A program made the position numbers and the translations under genes. A stretch of 7,886 bases of DNA. Origin: Spirochaetales bacterium (GTDB lineage: Bacteria; Spirochaetota; Spirochaetia; SZUA-6; DRHE01). Shown here piece by piece: positions 1 through 6,540 of this stretch; the stretch's first letter is position 1, and every line of letters starts with the position of its first letter. Location of the stretch: positions 1 through 7,886 of the forward strand of contig JAFGFV010000046.1 of assembly GCA_016930895.1 (NCBI GenBank). Reading direction: 5' to 3'. The notes under the pieces are model-generated. The model was given only the letters and a program-made list of their open reading frames with translations. It had not been told where the DNA came from and ran no database searches.

Positions 1-405
1 CGCCGCCGTACCCGCAAAGATGAGCAGCCCCGCAGGCAGGTCCCGCGCCCGCAAACGCCCCAGCCCGAAGCGCTGCCAGGGCGACGGGGCGCGGCGCGGA
101 GGCCTCCTGTCGGGCACCGCGTCCGGCCTTCGATCCGGCTGCCCTTGCCTTGCCGTCTCTCGGAGCCACAGGACATAGAGGAGCAGCGCAAGCTGCGGCA
201 GCGCAGCCAGAAGGGCCTCCGCCATGAAACGGCCGGGCGACTCGTTGGCTGCCTGCAGGTCCCCGCATCCGATCACGAGCCCCGGGAGATAGAAGGCCGC
301 GAACAGCAGCACCATCTCCAGCAGATTCTGCCTCACGATGGTACCCCGAGGCGAGCAGGAGGGCCGCTTGGGATCGGCAATAAAATCAGTTGATTCATTG
401 GCCAC
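1..405 (-). CDS. N-terminal part of a multi-pass membrane protein, probably a CPBP-family intramembrane metalloprotease (runs off the window)
   Basis: The reverse strand is open from a GTG at 405 to the window edge, giving 135 residues of an incomplete protein. A hydrophilic, proline-rich N-terminus is followed by one membrane segment at about residues 29-46 (VLLFAAFYLPGLVIG) and another at about 60-81. A strongly basic linker (about 82-121) ends in RFGLGRLRARDLPAG, and a third hydrophobic stretch then begins. This pattern, especially an F-G-L-x-R-x-R-x-x-D linker before a membrane segment, resembles CPBP (Abi/CAAX-type) proteases. The diagnostic EExxxR and FxxxH motifs would lie outside the window, so the family call is tentative. 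The start is uncertain. The GTG at 405 has no clear Shine-Dalgarno site and its first codons are AT-rich compared with the rest. A GTG at 336 (residue 24) is an alternative. It is divergent from the PilZ gene. Confidence 0.55.
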   Translation of the reverse strand, partial: MANESTDFIADPKRPSCSPRGTIVRQNLLEMVLLFAAFYLPGLVIGCGDLQAANESPGRFMAEALLAALPQLALLLYVLWLRETARQGQPDRRPDAVPDRRPPRRAPSPWQRFGLGRLRARDLPAGLLIFAGTAA

Positions 406-455
406 AATGATCGAAAAGGAAGTAGGAATGCGTGGGGATACTCGGAAGATATATC

Positions 456-465
456 ATAGCGCTAT
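456..465. repeat. 10-bp perfect palindrome in the CPBP/pilZ divergent gap
   Basis: ATAGCGCTAT reads identically on both strands and lies in the 73-base gap between the two divergent genes, 13 bases before the PilZ start codon. It overlaps TATCAT (452-457, plus) and TATGAT (458-453, minus), either of which could be a -10 element, but I found no convincing -35 at the right spacing for either. It might be an operator or chance. The PilZ start at 479 has no obvious Shine-Dalgarno sequence. Confidence 0.25.
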
Positions 466-478
466 TCGTTGCTGAACC

Positions 479-1492
479 ATGTGGATCATAGCCGTAGTCG
501 TCGCAGCGCTGCTCATCGGATTCTTCGTCTTTCTCAGGGTCGCCGGCCACGGCCGCTTCCCCTGGATCCAGTTCTACACCAAGGGCAAGGAGTCCGGTTT
601 CACCTTCCGCGAGATCGGGCTGCTGCGCAAGGTGGCGATCGAGACCAAGATCGACAACCCGACCTCGCTGTTCTGGTCGATCAAGCAGCTGGACCGCTCG
701 ATCAAGGAGATCATCATCAAGATCCGCGGTCGGGACATGCTCGATGACGCGGACTCCAACGACCTCCTGGGCAAGCTCTACGAGCTGCGCAAGCGCGTGG
801 AGTTCGATCTGCCCCGCTATCGCCTGGGTTTGCGCTCCACCCGGGAGATCATGGCCCGCCAGCGGGTCAGGGTCACGATTCCCGGCGCCGGGCCGTTCCA
901 GGCGATCGTCCTGGAGAACCCCCAGAGGTACCTGGCCATGTCGCGCCCCCAGGGACCGGGCCTGCCTCCCGGGTTCAAGTGGAGCGGACAGCAGATCGGC
1001 GTGCACTTCTGGCGGGCCGAAGACGCAGGCTACTTCTTCAAGAGCAAGGTCCTCAACGACTTCGTGGACCAGAACTACGAGATCATCCACGTCGCGCACA
1101 CCGACGACATCGCCCGCACCCAGAAGCGCCGCTCGATCCGGGTCAAGATGAACCACCCCGCGCAGGTCTATCCCCTGCGCTCGATCCAGGATGCCAACGA
1201 GCAGGAAGAGCGGGAACGCGGCTTGCGCTGCCGGCTCAAGGACCTGTCGGAAGACGGCGCAGCCCTCATGGTCGGCGGGCGCACCAAGGCGGGCGTGCCG
1301 ATCAAGCTGCAGTTCGAGCTGGCCGACTACCTGGTCGTCATGTGCGGTCTGGTCAAGGGCGTCAACTACGACCAGCAGAAGAACGTCTCCCTCCTGCACG
1401 TCCAGGCCGTCCCGCTGAGCGCCCGCACGCGCAACCACATCCTGACGTACGTGTACAACGTCTTCGGCGAACAGGAACGGGAACGGGCCTAG
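479..1492 (+). CDS. Membrane-anchored PilZ-domain protein, predicted c-di-GMP receptor
   Basis: The 337-residue product opens with one membrane segment (about residues 3-20, WIIAVVVAALLIGFFVFL). Next comes a mostly helical, charged region (about 30-115), then a YcgR-like beta-rich N-terminal PilZ-associated region (about 125-210). The C-terminal PilZ domain (about 213-327) contains both c-di-GMP contact motifs: R217-x-x-x-R221 (in QKRRSIRVKM) and D255-x-S257-x-x-G260 (in DLSEDGAAL). Proteins with these motifs bind c-di-GMP and often control motility or envelope behaviour; the target here is unknown. The FYTKGKESGFTFREI segment near residue 32 is a feature I associate with spirochaete PilZ proteins. 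The ATG at 479 is chosen because the membrane segment begins right after it, although no strong Shine-Dalgarno site is visible. The gene stands alone, divergent from the CPBP gene, and its stop codon overlaps that of pyk. Confidence 0.9.
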   Translation: MWIIAVVVAALLIGFFVFLRVAGHGRFPWIQFYTKGKESGFTFREIGLLRKVAIETKIDNPTSLFWSIKQLDRSIKEIIIKIRGRDMLDDADSNDLLGKLYELRKRVEFDLPRYRLGLRSTREIMARQRVRVTIPGAGPFQAIVLENPQRYLAMSRPQGPGLPPGFKWSGQQIGVHFWRAEDAGYFFKSKVLNDFVDQNYEIIHVAHTDDIARTQKRRSIRVKMNHPAQVYPLRSIQDANEQEERERGLRCRLKDLSEDGAALMVGGRTKAGVPIKLQFELADYLVVMCGLVKGVNYDQQKNVSLLHVQAVPLSARTRNHILTYVYNVFGEQERERA

Positions 1493-2928
1493 CCGCGGCC
1501 GACCACGTGCACCTTCATCACGTTGGTGCCCCCCGGTTCGAGCGCCGGGATCCCCGCCGATATGATCACCAGTTCCCCCTCGCAGGCCAAACCTTTCTCG
1601 ACGAGCAGCCGGTCGGTATCCGCGGCGGTCTGGAGGAAATCCTTTCGGAACTCCCGGAGCATCAGGGGGTGAACTCCCCACACCAGGGACAGCTGCTGCC
1701 AGGTGGAGCGCAGCGGGGTGACGGCCACGATCGGCACTGCGGGGCGGTACATGGAGATCAGCCGGGCGGTGCTGCCGGAGATCGTTTGCGCCACGATGCA
1801 GCGCGCCGAAAGGCGCTCAGCCGCATGGCAGACCGAGCGGGCCACCGCCAGCTGGGGTGAGTACCGCTGGTCTTCTTCCTCCGCCCTGACCCACCCCCTG
1901 TCGAGCCCGAGGTTGCGCTCCACGTGGTCGGCCACGCGCCGCATCATCTGGACGGATTCCACCGGGTACCCTCCCACCGCCGTCTCGCCGGAGAGCATGA
2001 TGGCGTCCGAGCCGTCGTAGATGGCGTTCGCCACGTCGGTGACTTCGGCGCGGGTGGGCAGGGGATTGCGGATCATGCTGTCGAGCATCTGGGTGGCCGT
2101 TACCGTGAGCACGCCCCGAAGGTTGGCCTTGCGGATGATCTGCTTCTGGTAGACCGGGATCATCGACAGGTCCCCCTCGATGCCCAGGTCCCCCCGGGCC
2201 ACCATCACCCCGTCGCTTACCTCCAGAATCGAATCGAGGTTGTCGATCGCCGTGGTCCGCTCGAGCTTGGCGATCAGCCGGGGAGGGTCCTCCACGCCGG
2301 CCACGAGCTCTCGCAGGTTGCGCATGTCTTCCGCCTCTTGGACGAAGGAGAGGGCCACGTAGTCCACTCCCTGGTCCAGGCCGAACTGGAGGTCCGCGAC
2401 GTCCTTGGCCGTGGGGGCCCGCTGAGTGAGCGTGAGATCCGGGAAGTTGACCCCCTTGTGCGAGCTCAGGAGGCCGCCGTGGACCACCGTGCACTCGAGA
2501 TGGTGCGCCGCCCTGGCCTCGACCCGCAGCTCGAGCATGCCGTCGTCGAGCAGGATCCGGGCTCCCACGGGCACGTCGGTCATGAGGTGGGGATAGTTGA
2601 CCGGAATGGCGCCGCGAAGCTCCGGGGCATCGGGAACCGGGGCCGGCGTCAGGCGCACGGTCTGACCCTCGGGCAGGCTCATTCCCTGGGGAGGCAGTTC
2701 GCCGACCCGGATCTTCGGGCCCCCGAGGTCCTGGAGAATGCCAATGCTGCGTCCGGTGTGCTCGCGCAGCGCCTTCAGGTTCTCGATGATCTGGAGGTTG
2801 GAGGCGTGCGAGCCGTGGGAGAAGTTGATGCGCGCCACATCCATGCCCTCTTCGGCCAACCGCTGCAGCTTCTCCGGGGTCGAGGACACGGGACCGATGG
2901 TGCACACAATCTTGGTCTTTCGTTGCAT
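1489..2928 (-). CDS. pyk: Pyruvate kinase, predicted potassium-independent type
   Basis: This 479-residue cytosolic enzyme converts phosphoenolpyruvate and ADP to pyruvate and ATP, the last step of glycolysis. The start MQRKTKIVCTIGP is the usual pyruvate kinase N-terminus and fixes the initiation codon. R33, N35, S37 (RINFSHGS) and D67 form the substrate and monovalent-cation site. K221 and E223 (AKLE), D247 (MVARGDLG) and TATQMLDSM supply catalytic and metal-binding groups. PTRAEVTDVANAIYDGSDAI and MLSGETAVGGYP are also canonical. The C-terminal regulatory domain is complete, and total length is normal for a bacterial enzyme. In the segment DLGGPKIRVG, K72 occupies the position of rabbit muscle Glu117, with Leu at the Thr113 position and Val at Thr120. 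That pattern marks potassium-independent enzymes. The stop overlaps the convergent PilZ gene, so no separate terminator fits between them. Confidence 0.97.
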   Translation of the reverse strand: MQRKTKIVCTIGPVSSTPEKLQRLAEEGMDVARINFSHGSHASNLQIIENLKALREHTGRSIGILQDLGGPKIRVGELPPQGMSLPEGQTVRLTPAPVPDAPELRGAIPVNYPHLMTDVPVGARILLDDGMLELRVEARAAHHLECTVVHGGLLSSHKGVNFPDLTLTQRAPTAKDVADLQFGLDQGVDYVALSFVQEAEDMRNLRELVAGVEDPPRLIAKLERTTAIDNLDSILEVSDGVMVARGDLGIEGDLSMIPVYQKQIIRKANLRGVLTVTATQMLDSMIRNPLPTRAEVTDVANAIYDGSDAIMLSGETAVGGYPVESVQMMRRVADHVERNLGLDRGWVRAEEEDQRYSPQLAVARSVCHAAERLSARCIVAQTISGSTARLISMYRPAVPIVAVTPLRSTWQQLSLVWGVHPLMLREFRKDFLQTAADTDRLLVEKGLACEGELVIISAGIPALEPGGTNVMKVHVVGRG

Positions 2929-2938
2929 AGAGGCTCTC

Positions 2939-2968
2939 AGTATAGCTCATCGTCGCTGCGGCGGCCAA
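2939..2968 (-). promoter_or_regulatory. Putative sigma70-type promoter for pyk
   Basis: Read on the minus strand, TTGGCC (2968-2963, 4 of 6 matches to TTGACA) is separated by 18 bases from TATACT (2944-2939, 5 of 6 matches to TATAAT). Only 10 bases separate the -10 from the pyk ATG, so initiation at the usual distance would leave a leader of about 4 bases. The GAGAG that could act as a ribosome site would then lie upstream of the transcript start. Either the mRNA is nearly leaderless or the real promoter is elsewhere. Confidence 0.45.
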
Positions 2969-3004
2969 GGGACCCGCGGCAAAGGCGAGGCGGTTCGCGA
3001 TTCA

Positions 3005-3033
3005 TTGATCTGGCGGGACACAGCCGCTACAAT
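3005..3033 (+). promoter_or_regulatory. Putative sigma70-type promoter for comEC-rsmA
   Basis: TTGATC (3005-3010) and TACAAT (3028-3033) are separated by exactly 17 bases, and the -10 matches consensus at 5 of 6 positions. Expected initiation near 3040 gives a leader of about 28 bases, containing GGGAG (3055-3059) 8 bases before the ATG at 3068. It lies in the same gap as the opposing pyk promoter, and the two -35 elements are about 36 bases apart. Confidence 0.6.
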
Positions 3034-3067
3034 AGCCGCAAGAGAATCCGCCACGGGAGTGGGACTG

Positions 3068-4654
3068 ATGGAGAGAGTGCGTCGGCCGCCCTCGCCGGCC
3101 CTGTTCCTGGCCGTGTCCCTGTTCGGCAGCACGCTTGTGAGCCTGAAGGCCGGGTATCTGCCGCTCCTTCCGCTCCTCGCGGCGCTGTGCACCGCCGCCG
3201 CAGCGGCCGCGTTGCTGCTGGCTCCGTCGTTCCTGCGAGGCTCCGGACGGAGGCTTGCGGCGGTGGCGCTGCTGTGCCTGGCCCTGGGCTGGGGAGCGGG
3301 CGCGGCCCGACTGTGGCCCCTGCTGCCCGTCCGGCTGGGAGGGGGTCGCGAGGCCTGCGCCGGCCAAGAGGCCGCCGCTCCTGGGACCCGAGCGGGACTC
3401 CTGCATTCCGGGCTTCCCCTGTCCCGGGTGAGGCGCTACCACGCCGTCCTGACCCGGGACAGCAGCGCTGCTCCCGGCGAGGCTGCCCGCTACGAGCTGC
3501 GGGTCACGCGCGTGGCCACCGCCGGCGGGGAGACTGTCGCCGCAGCGTCGGCCGCCGCCGTGCTGTGGGTCCCGCAGGGGCCCCGGCTGGCGGCGGGCCG
3601 ACGGATCGAGGTGGAGGGGAGGCTGAGACCCCAGGCCCCAGGGGGGCCACCCGCGCTGAGCTCGACGGTTTCCACGAAGGCGCTGACCGTCCACGGGTAC
3701 GCAAGCTCCCTGGCGGCACGCCGGGCGGGGCTCCTGGGGGCCGTCCGGTCGAGGCTGGGAGGGCTCGAGGCACCCGCTGCCGCCACCCTCGAGGCCTTGA
3801 TTCTCGGAAGCCGCGAGGAGATCTCGACGGAGCTGTACGAGGGGTTCCGCGCCAGCGGCAGCCTGCACCTCCTGGCCCTGTCGGGGCTGCATGCGGGAAT
3901 CCTGTACCTGCTGGTCACCCGCCTGCTCGCCTTCGTGCGCTCCCGGGGGTTGCGGAGCCTGGCGGCGGCCGCCGTGCTGGTGGCCTACCTGTTCGTGGCC
4001 GGGCCGCGCCCGTCCCTGTTCCGGGCGGTGGTCATGATTCTGGCTGCGGTCCTGGGGCGGCTGCTGGATCGGGATGCCCGGCCGCTCAACCTGCTGGCCC
4101 TGGCGGCGGCAGCCCTGATCCTGATCGATCCCGCCGCCGTGCTCACTCTTTCCTTCCAGCTCTCCTTCCTGGCAGTGGCCGGAATCCTGGTCCTGTCGCC
4201 GGGATTGCAGGGCTGGCTGGAAAAGGGGCTGCCGTCATTCGCTGCGGCTGCGCTGGCATACTCGACCGCGGCCCAGGCGGCTACGGCGCCGCTGCTGCTG
4301 GCTCGCTTCGGGGTGATTCACCCGATCGGGCTCCTCGCGGCCCTGCCGCTCATTCCCCTGGTCACCGTGTTCATTTGGGCCGGCCTGGGCTACCTGGCCC
4401 TGGCGGGGACCTTTCTGGGGGACGCGCTGGGGCTCGGGCTGCCCGGACTCCACGGGCTGCTGGAGGGGTGCGTGGGGCTCTGTGCCCGGGTACCGCCCCT
4501 GTTCGGTGCCGCTGCCGTGCCGCTGGTCGTCCTGCTCCTGGGAGTGTCGCTCCTGCCGTGCGTGTCTGGACGCCTGCCGGGAAGCCTGTCTGGAAACCTG
4601 CGTCGAGATCGGAGCGCCGTGCCGCAAGCGGTCTCGTATCCGGGGTCGCCGTGA
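3068..4654 (+). CDS. comEC: ComEC/Rec2-family DNA-uptake channel protein, short form without the C-terminal beta-lactamase-like domain
   Basis: ComEC forms the inner-membrane channel that brings single-stranded DNA into the cytoplasm during transformation. The 528-residue product has N-terminal membrane segments at about residues 10-50 and 62-86. A soluble region (about 120-210, ending RIEVEGRLRP and a beta-rich stretch) is consistent with the OB-fold-like DUF4131 domain. A polytopic Competence domain covers about 230-500. The hallmark HLLALSGLHAGI (S272-G273-L274-H275) is intact, followed by FVAGPRPSLFRAVVM and DPAAVLTLSFQLSFLAV, both typical of the family. Long ComEC proteins continue for some 200 residues as a metallo-beta-lactamase-like domain; here only about 30 polar residues follow the last membrane segment. 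The ATG at 3068 is supported by GGGAG 8 bases upstream and by the promoter; an in-frame GTG at 3059 is less likely. The stop overlaps the rsmA start. Confidence 0.88.
   Translation: MERVRRPPSPALFLAVSLFGSTLVSLKAGYLPLLPLLAALCTAAAAAALLLAPSFLRGSGRRLAAVALLCLALGWGAGAARLWPLLPVRLGGGREACAGQEAAAPGTRAGLLHSGLPLSRVRRYHAVLTRDSSAAPGEAARYELRVTRVATAGGETVAAASAAAVLWVPQGPRLAAGRRIEVEGRLRPQAPGGPPALSSTVSTKALTVHGYASSLAARRAGLLGAVRSRLGGLEAPAAATLEALILGSREEISTELYEGFRASGSLHLLALSGLHAGILYLLVTRLLAFVRSRGLRSLAAAAVLVAYLFVAGPRPSLFRAVVMILAAVLGRLLDRDARPLNLLALAAAALILIDPAAVLTLSFQLSFLAVAGILVLSPGLQGWLEKGLPSFAAAALAYSTAAQAATAPLLLARFGVIHPIGLLAALPLIPLVTVFIWAGLGYLALAGTFLGDALGLGLPGLHGLLEGCVGLCARVPPLFGAAAVPLVVLLLGVSLLPCVSGRLPGSLSGNLRRDRSAVPQAVSYPGSP
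4561..4608 (+). repeat. Degenerate 12-base tandem repeat at the 3' end of comEC
   Basis: Four successive 12-base units (from 4561, 4573, 4585 and 4597) resemble one another: CGTGTCTGGACG, CCTGCCGGGAAG, CCTGTCTGGAAA, CCTGCGTCGAGA. In the comEC frame they give a period-four peptide, VSGR-LPGS-LSGN-LRRD, after the last membrane segment. This is probably slippage in a weakly constrained tail. Confidence 0.45.
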
Positions 4655-5511
4655 ACTACGACTCGCCGCTGGAGATCCGCGCCACCCTCGAGAGGCTGGG
4701 GCTCAGCCCGCACAAGCGCTGGGGCCAGAACTTCCTCGTCAACCCGCATGCCCGCAGCCGGATCGTGGAGCTGCTGGAGGCGCAGCCTGAGGACACGGTC
4801 TGGGAGATCGGGCCGGGGCTGGGCTGCCTCACGGTCCTGCTGCTGCCCCGGGTGCGCTGCCTGGTCGGGTTCGAGGTGGACTGGGGGCTGGTCCGCTTCC
4901 TGGAGCGCGAGCTCGCGCCGCAGGGACCCTTGGAGCTGGTCCAGGGGGACGTGCTCAAGACCTGGAAACGGGAGCTGGACAGGAGGGGAGGGCCGCAGCG
5001 GCTCGTCGGGAACCTGCCGTATTCCTCGGCTTCGGCCCTGATCGCCGACCTCGCCGAGGCGGGCCTGCGCCCCCCCCGCATGGTGTTCACGGTCCAGCGG
5101 GAGCTGGCCCAGCGCATGACCGCCGTCCCGGGCGAGAAGGCCTATTCGTCCTTCTCCGTGCTCGTGCAGGTCGGCTACCGCGTCCAGTCGCGCATGGAGC
5201 TGAACCCCGGCTCCTTCTATCCGCCCCCGCAGGTGAGCTCCTCCGTGGTGGTGCTCAGTCCGCAGCTCGCGATCCGGCAGCCCGCCGACCGGGCCCTGTT
5301 CCTGCGCCTGGTCCGGGCCCTGTTCGTCTCCAGGCGCAAGACCCTTTGGAACAATCTCGCCGCCGGCGGGTTCGCGGCAGGCGGGCGGACAGAGCTACTG
5401 CGGGAGCTTCTGGCCCTGGAGGGGATCGATCCCGGCCTGCGCAGCGAGACCCTGGAGCCGGAGCAGTTCGTGCGGTTGGCCGACCGCCTCGCCGCTCCTA
5501 CAGGATCTTGA
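4651..5511 (+). CDS. rsmA: 16S rRNA (adenine(1518)-N6/adenine(1519)-N6)-dimethyltransferase RsmA
   Basis: RsmA (KsgA) uses S-adenosylmethionine to dimethylate two adjacent adenines near the 3' end of 16S rRNA, a late checkpoint in small-subunit assembly. Its absence gives kasugamycin resistance. The 286-residue product has the family's order of motifs: KRWGQNFLV (22-30), the SAM-binding EIGPGLGCLT (52-61), acidic E75/D77 in GFEVD, D100 in QGDVL, and the catalytic N121-L-P-Y124. VQRELAQRM and NPGSFYPPPQVSSSVV follow, then a C-terminal helical domain with FVSRRKTLWNNL. After NLPY the sequence is SSAS where many homologues have NISS or similar. The GTG at 4651 overlaps the comEC stop as GTGA, indicating translational coupling; no strong Shine-Dalgarno site of its own is visible. 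The 3' end overlaps convergent dapA by 14 bases. Confidence 0.95.
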   Translation: MNYDSPLEIRATLERLGLSPHKRWGQNFLVNPHARSRIVELLEAQPEDTVWEIGPGLGCLTVLLLPRVRCLVGFEVDWGLVRFLERELAPQGPLELVQGDVLKTWKRELDRRGGPQRLVGNLPYSSASALIADLAEAGLRPPRMVFTVQRELAQRMTAVPGEKAYSSFSVLVQVGYRVQSRMELNPGSFYPPPQVSSSVVVLSPQLAIRQPADRALFLRLVRALFVSRRKTLWNNLAAGGFAAGGRTELLRELLALEGIDPGLRSETLEPEQFVRLADRLAAPTGS

Positions 5512-6373
5512 GGCTTTCGAGCACCGCCCTGAGCTTCTTGCGGCTGTCCTCGGAAGGGGCACACATCGGCAGGCGGTAGGACTCGGTCAGCATCCCCTTC
5601 ATGGCCATGGCCGCCTTGATCGGGATCGGGTTGGTTTCGATGAAGATGGCCTTGAACAGGGGCAGGAGCTCGTAGTGCAGGGTGCGTGCGCGCTCCCAGT
5701 CTCCGTCGAGCGCCGCGTGGGTCAACGCGCGCATTCGGTCCGGCACGATGTTGCTGGCCACGGAGATGACCCCGCGGCCTCCCAGGCCCATGAGCGGGAA
5801 GGTCAGATTGTCGTCCCCGGAGAGGACGTCGAAATCCCCTGGTTTCTCGGCGATCAGCTCCATCATCTGGGCGATGCTCCCGCTCGCCTCCTTGACGCCC
5901 ACGATGTTGGGGTGCTGGGCCAGGCGGAGCATGACGGGGTTCTCGATGTTCTTGCCCGTGCGGCCGGGGATGTTGTACACGATCATCGGCAGGTCCACCG
6001 CGTCGGCAATGGCCGTGAAGTGGCGGTAGAACCCTTCTGCGGTAGGCTTGTTGTAGTAGGGGGCGACCTGGAGGCTGGCGTCCACCCCGATCCGCTTCGC
6101 GAGCTCGGTCAGATGGATGGCCTTGTCCGTGCAGTTGGAGCCCGTCCCGGCGATGACCGGCACGCGTCCTCCCGCCTGATCGACGACGATCCGGATCACC
6201 GCTTCGGTCTCCTCCGGTCCCAGCGTCGGGCTCTCCCCGGTGGTGCCCACGGGCACGAGGCCGTCGATCCCGTGCTCGATCTGGAAATCCACCAGCTTGC
6301 GCAGAGATGATTCGTCCAGGCTCCCGTCCTCCTTGAACGGGGTCACCAGCGCGGTCAGTGCTCCCTGGAACAT
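5498..6373 (-). CDS. dapA: 4-hydroxy-tetrahydrodipicolinate synthase, predicted lysine-insensitive
   Basis: DapA condenses pyruvate with aspartate semialdehyde, the first committed step to diaminopimelate (cell wall) and lysine. The 291-residue TIM-barrel protein aligns with E. coli numbering without gaps through the active site. T44 and T45 (GTTGES), Y107 (PYYNKP), Y133 (YNIPGRT), R138 and the Schiff-base lysine K161 (GVKEASGS) are all present. Residues that bind inhibitory lysine in E. coli DapA are only partly kept: S48, N80 and Y106 are present, but Ala49 is Pro, His53 is Pro, His56 is Thr and Glu84 is Lys. Loss of His56 and Glu84 predicts weak or absent lysine inhibition. The start is supported by AAGGAGG 6 bases upstream. 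It is divergent from dapB, with which it shares the pathway. Confidence 0.97.
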   Translation of the reverse strand: MFQGALTALVTPFKEDGSLDESSLRKLVDFQIEHGIDGLVPVGTTGESPTLGPEETEAVIRIVVDQAGGRVPVIAGTGSNCTDKAIHLTELAKRIGVDASLQVAPYYNKPTAEGFYRHFTAIADAVDLPMIVYNIPGRTGKNIENPVMLRLAQHPNIVGVKEASGSIAQMMELIAEKPGDFDVLSGDDNLTFPLMGLGGRGVISVASNIVPDRMRALTHAALDGDWERARTLHYELLPLFKAIFIETNPIPIKAAMAMKGMLTESYRLPMCAPSEDSRKKLRAVLESLKIL

Positions 6374-6379
6374 TACGGC

Positions 6380-6386
6380 CCTCCTT
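6380..6386 (-). promoter_or_regulatory. Strong Shine-Dalgarno site of dapA
   Basis: On the minus strand AAGGAGG ends 6 bases before the dapA ATG. It is the strongest ribosome binding site at a gene start in the window and fixes that start. Confidence 0.85.
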
Positions 6387-6412
6387 GTCGGCGTGGTGTG
6401 CGGAATCCGTCA

Positions 6413-6441
6413 ATCATAACGGCCGAGAGGCGATCGTTCAA
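6413..6441 (-). promoter_or_regulatory. Putative sigma70-type promoter for dapA
   Basis: On the minus strand TTGAAC (6441-6436) and TATGAT (6418-6413) are 17 bases apart, and the -10 matches consensus at 5 of 6 positions. Expected initiation near 6406 leaves a leader of about 33 bases containing AAGGAGG, too short for a lysine riboswitch or T-box. Confidence 0.6.
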
Positions 6442-6453
6442 GGCCCGCGCGTC

Positions 6454-6489
6454 GGCCCCGCCGCTGCGCGGCCCCGCCGCTGGGCGGCC
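6454..6489. repeat. 16-bp tandem repeat between the dapA and dapB promoters
   Basis: GGCCCCGCCGCTGCGC (6454-6469) is followed directly by GGCCCCGCCGCTGGGC (6470-6485), 15 of 16 identical, then by GGCC (6486-6489), which starts a third unit. The repeat fills most of the 48 bases between the two divergent -35 elements and ends at the base before the dapB -35. It could be a double operator bound on the same helix face with a 1.5-turn offset, or a simple GC-rich duplication. Confidence 0.6.
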
Positions 6490-6518
6490 TTGTCCGCTCA
6501 GAATGCATTTGCTACACT
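6490..6518 (+). promoter_or_regulatory. Putative sigma70-type promoter for dapB-tyrA, extended -10
   Basis: TTGTCC (6490-6495) and TACACT (6513-6518) are 17 bases apart. The -10 is preceded by TGC, an extended -10 (TGn) motif. Initiation near 6525 gives a leader of about 27 bases, which favours the ATG at 6552 over the in-frame TTG at 6525. Confidence 0.6.
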
Positions 6519-6540
6519 CGAGCCTTGGATCTTGGAGACG

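Noticed and set aside
145..393. An 82-residue plus-strand frame at the left edge
   Set aside because: It is antisense to the membrane-protein gene at 1-405, whose translation shows clear hydrophobic segments; the plus frame shows none.
406..478. A sigma70 promoter for the PilZ gene
   Set aside because: TATCAT at 452-457 could be a -10, but no -35 resembling TTGACA is found 16-18 bases upstream, so I left it as a palindrome note only.
395..1681. A 428-residue open frame on the minus strand opposite the PilZ gene
   Set aside because: It is antisense to a well-supported PilZ protein, has arginine/aspartate-rich low-complexity composition without recognisable motifs, and follows from high G+C keeping stops rare.
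1924..4650. A very long plus-strand open frame leading into rsmA
   Set aside because: Only the part from the GTG at 4651 looks like protein. The upstream part is antisense to pyk and then out of frame with comEC, and consists of G/R/P/A-rich shadow translation.
5490..5520. An intrinsic terminator between rsmA and dapA
   Set aside because: No stable inverted repeat followed by a T-run is visible on either strand at the overlap.
5675..6310. A 211-residue plus-strand frame opposite dapA
   Set aside because: It is fully antisense to dapA, whose active-site residues are all present; the frame has no independent start signal or motif.
6374..6412. A possible lysine riboswitch or T-box in the dapA leader
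   Set aside because: The predicted leader is only about 33 bases, far shorter than either element, and mainly holds the Shine-Dalgarno site.
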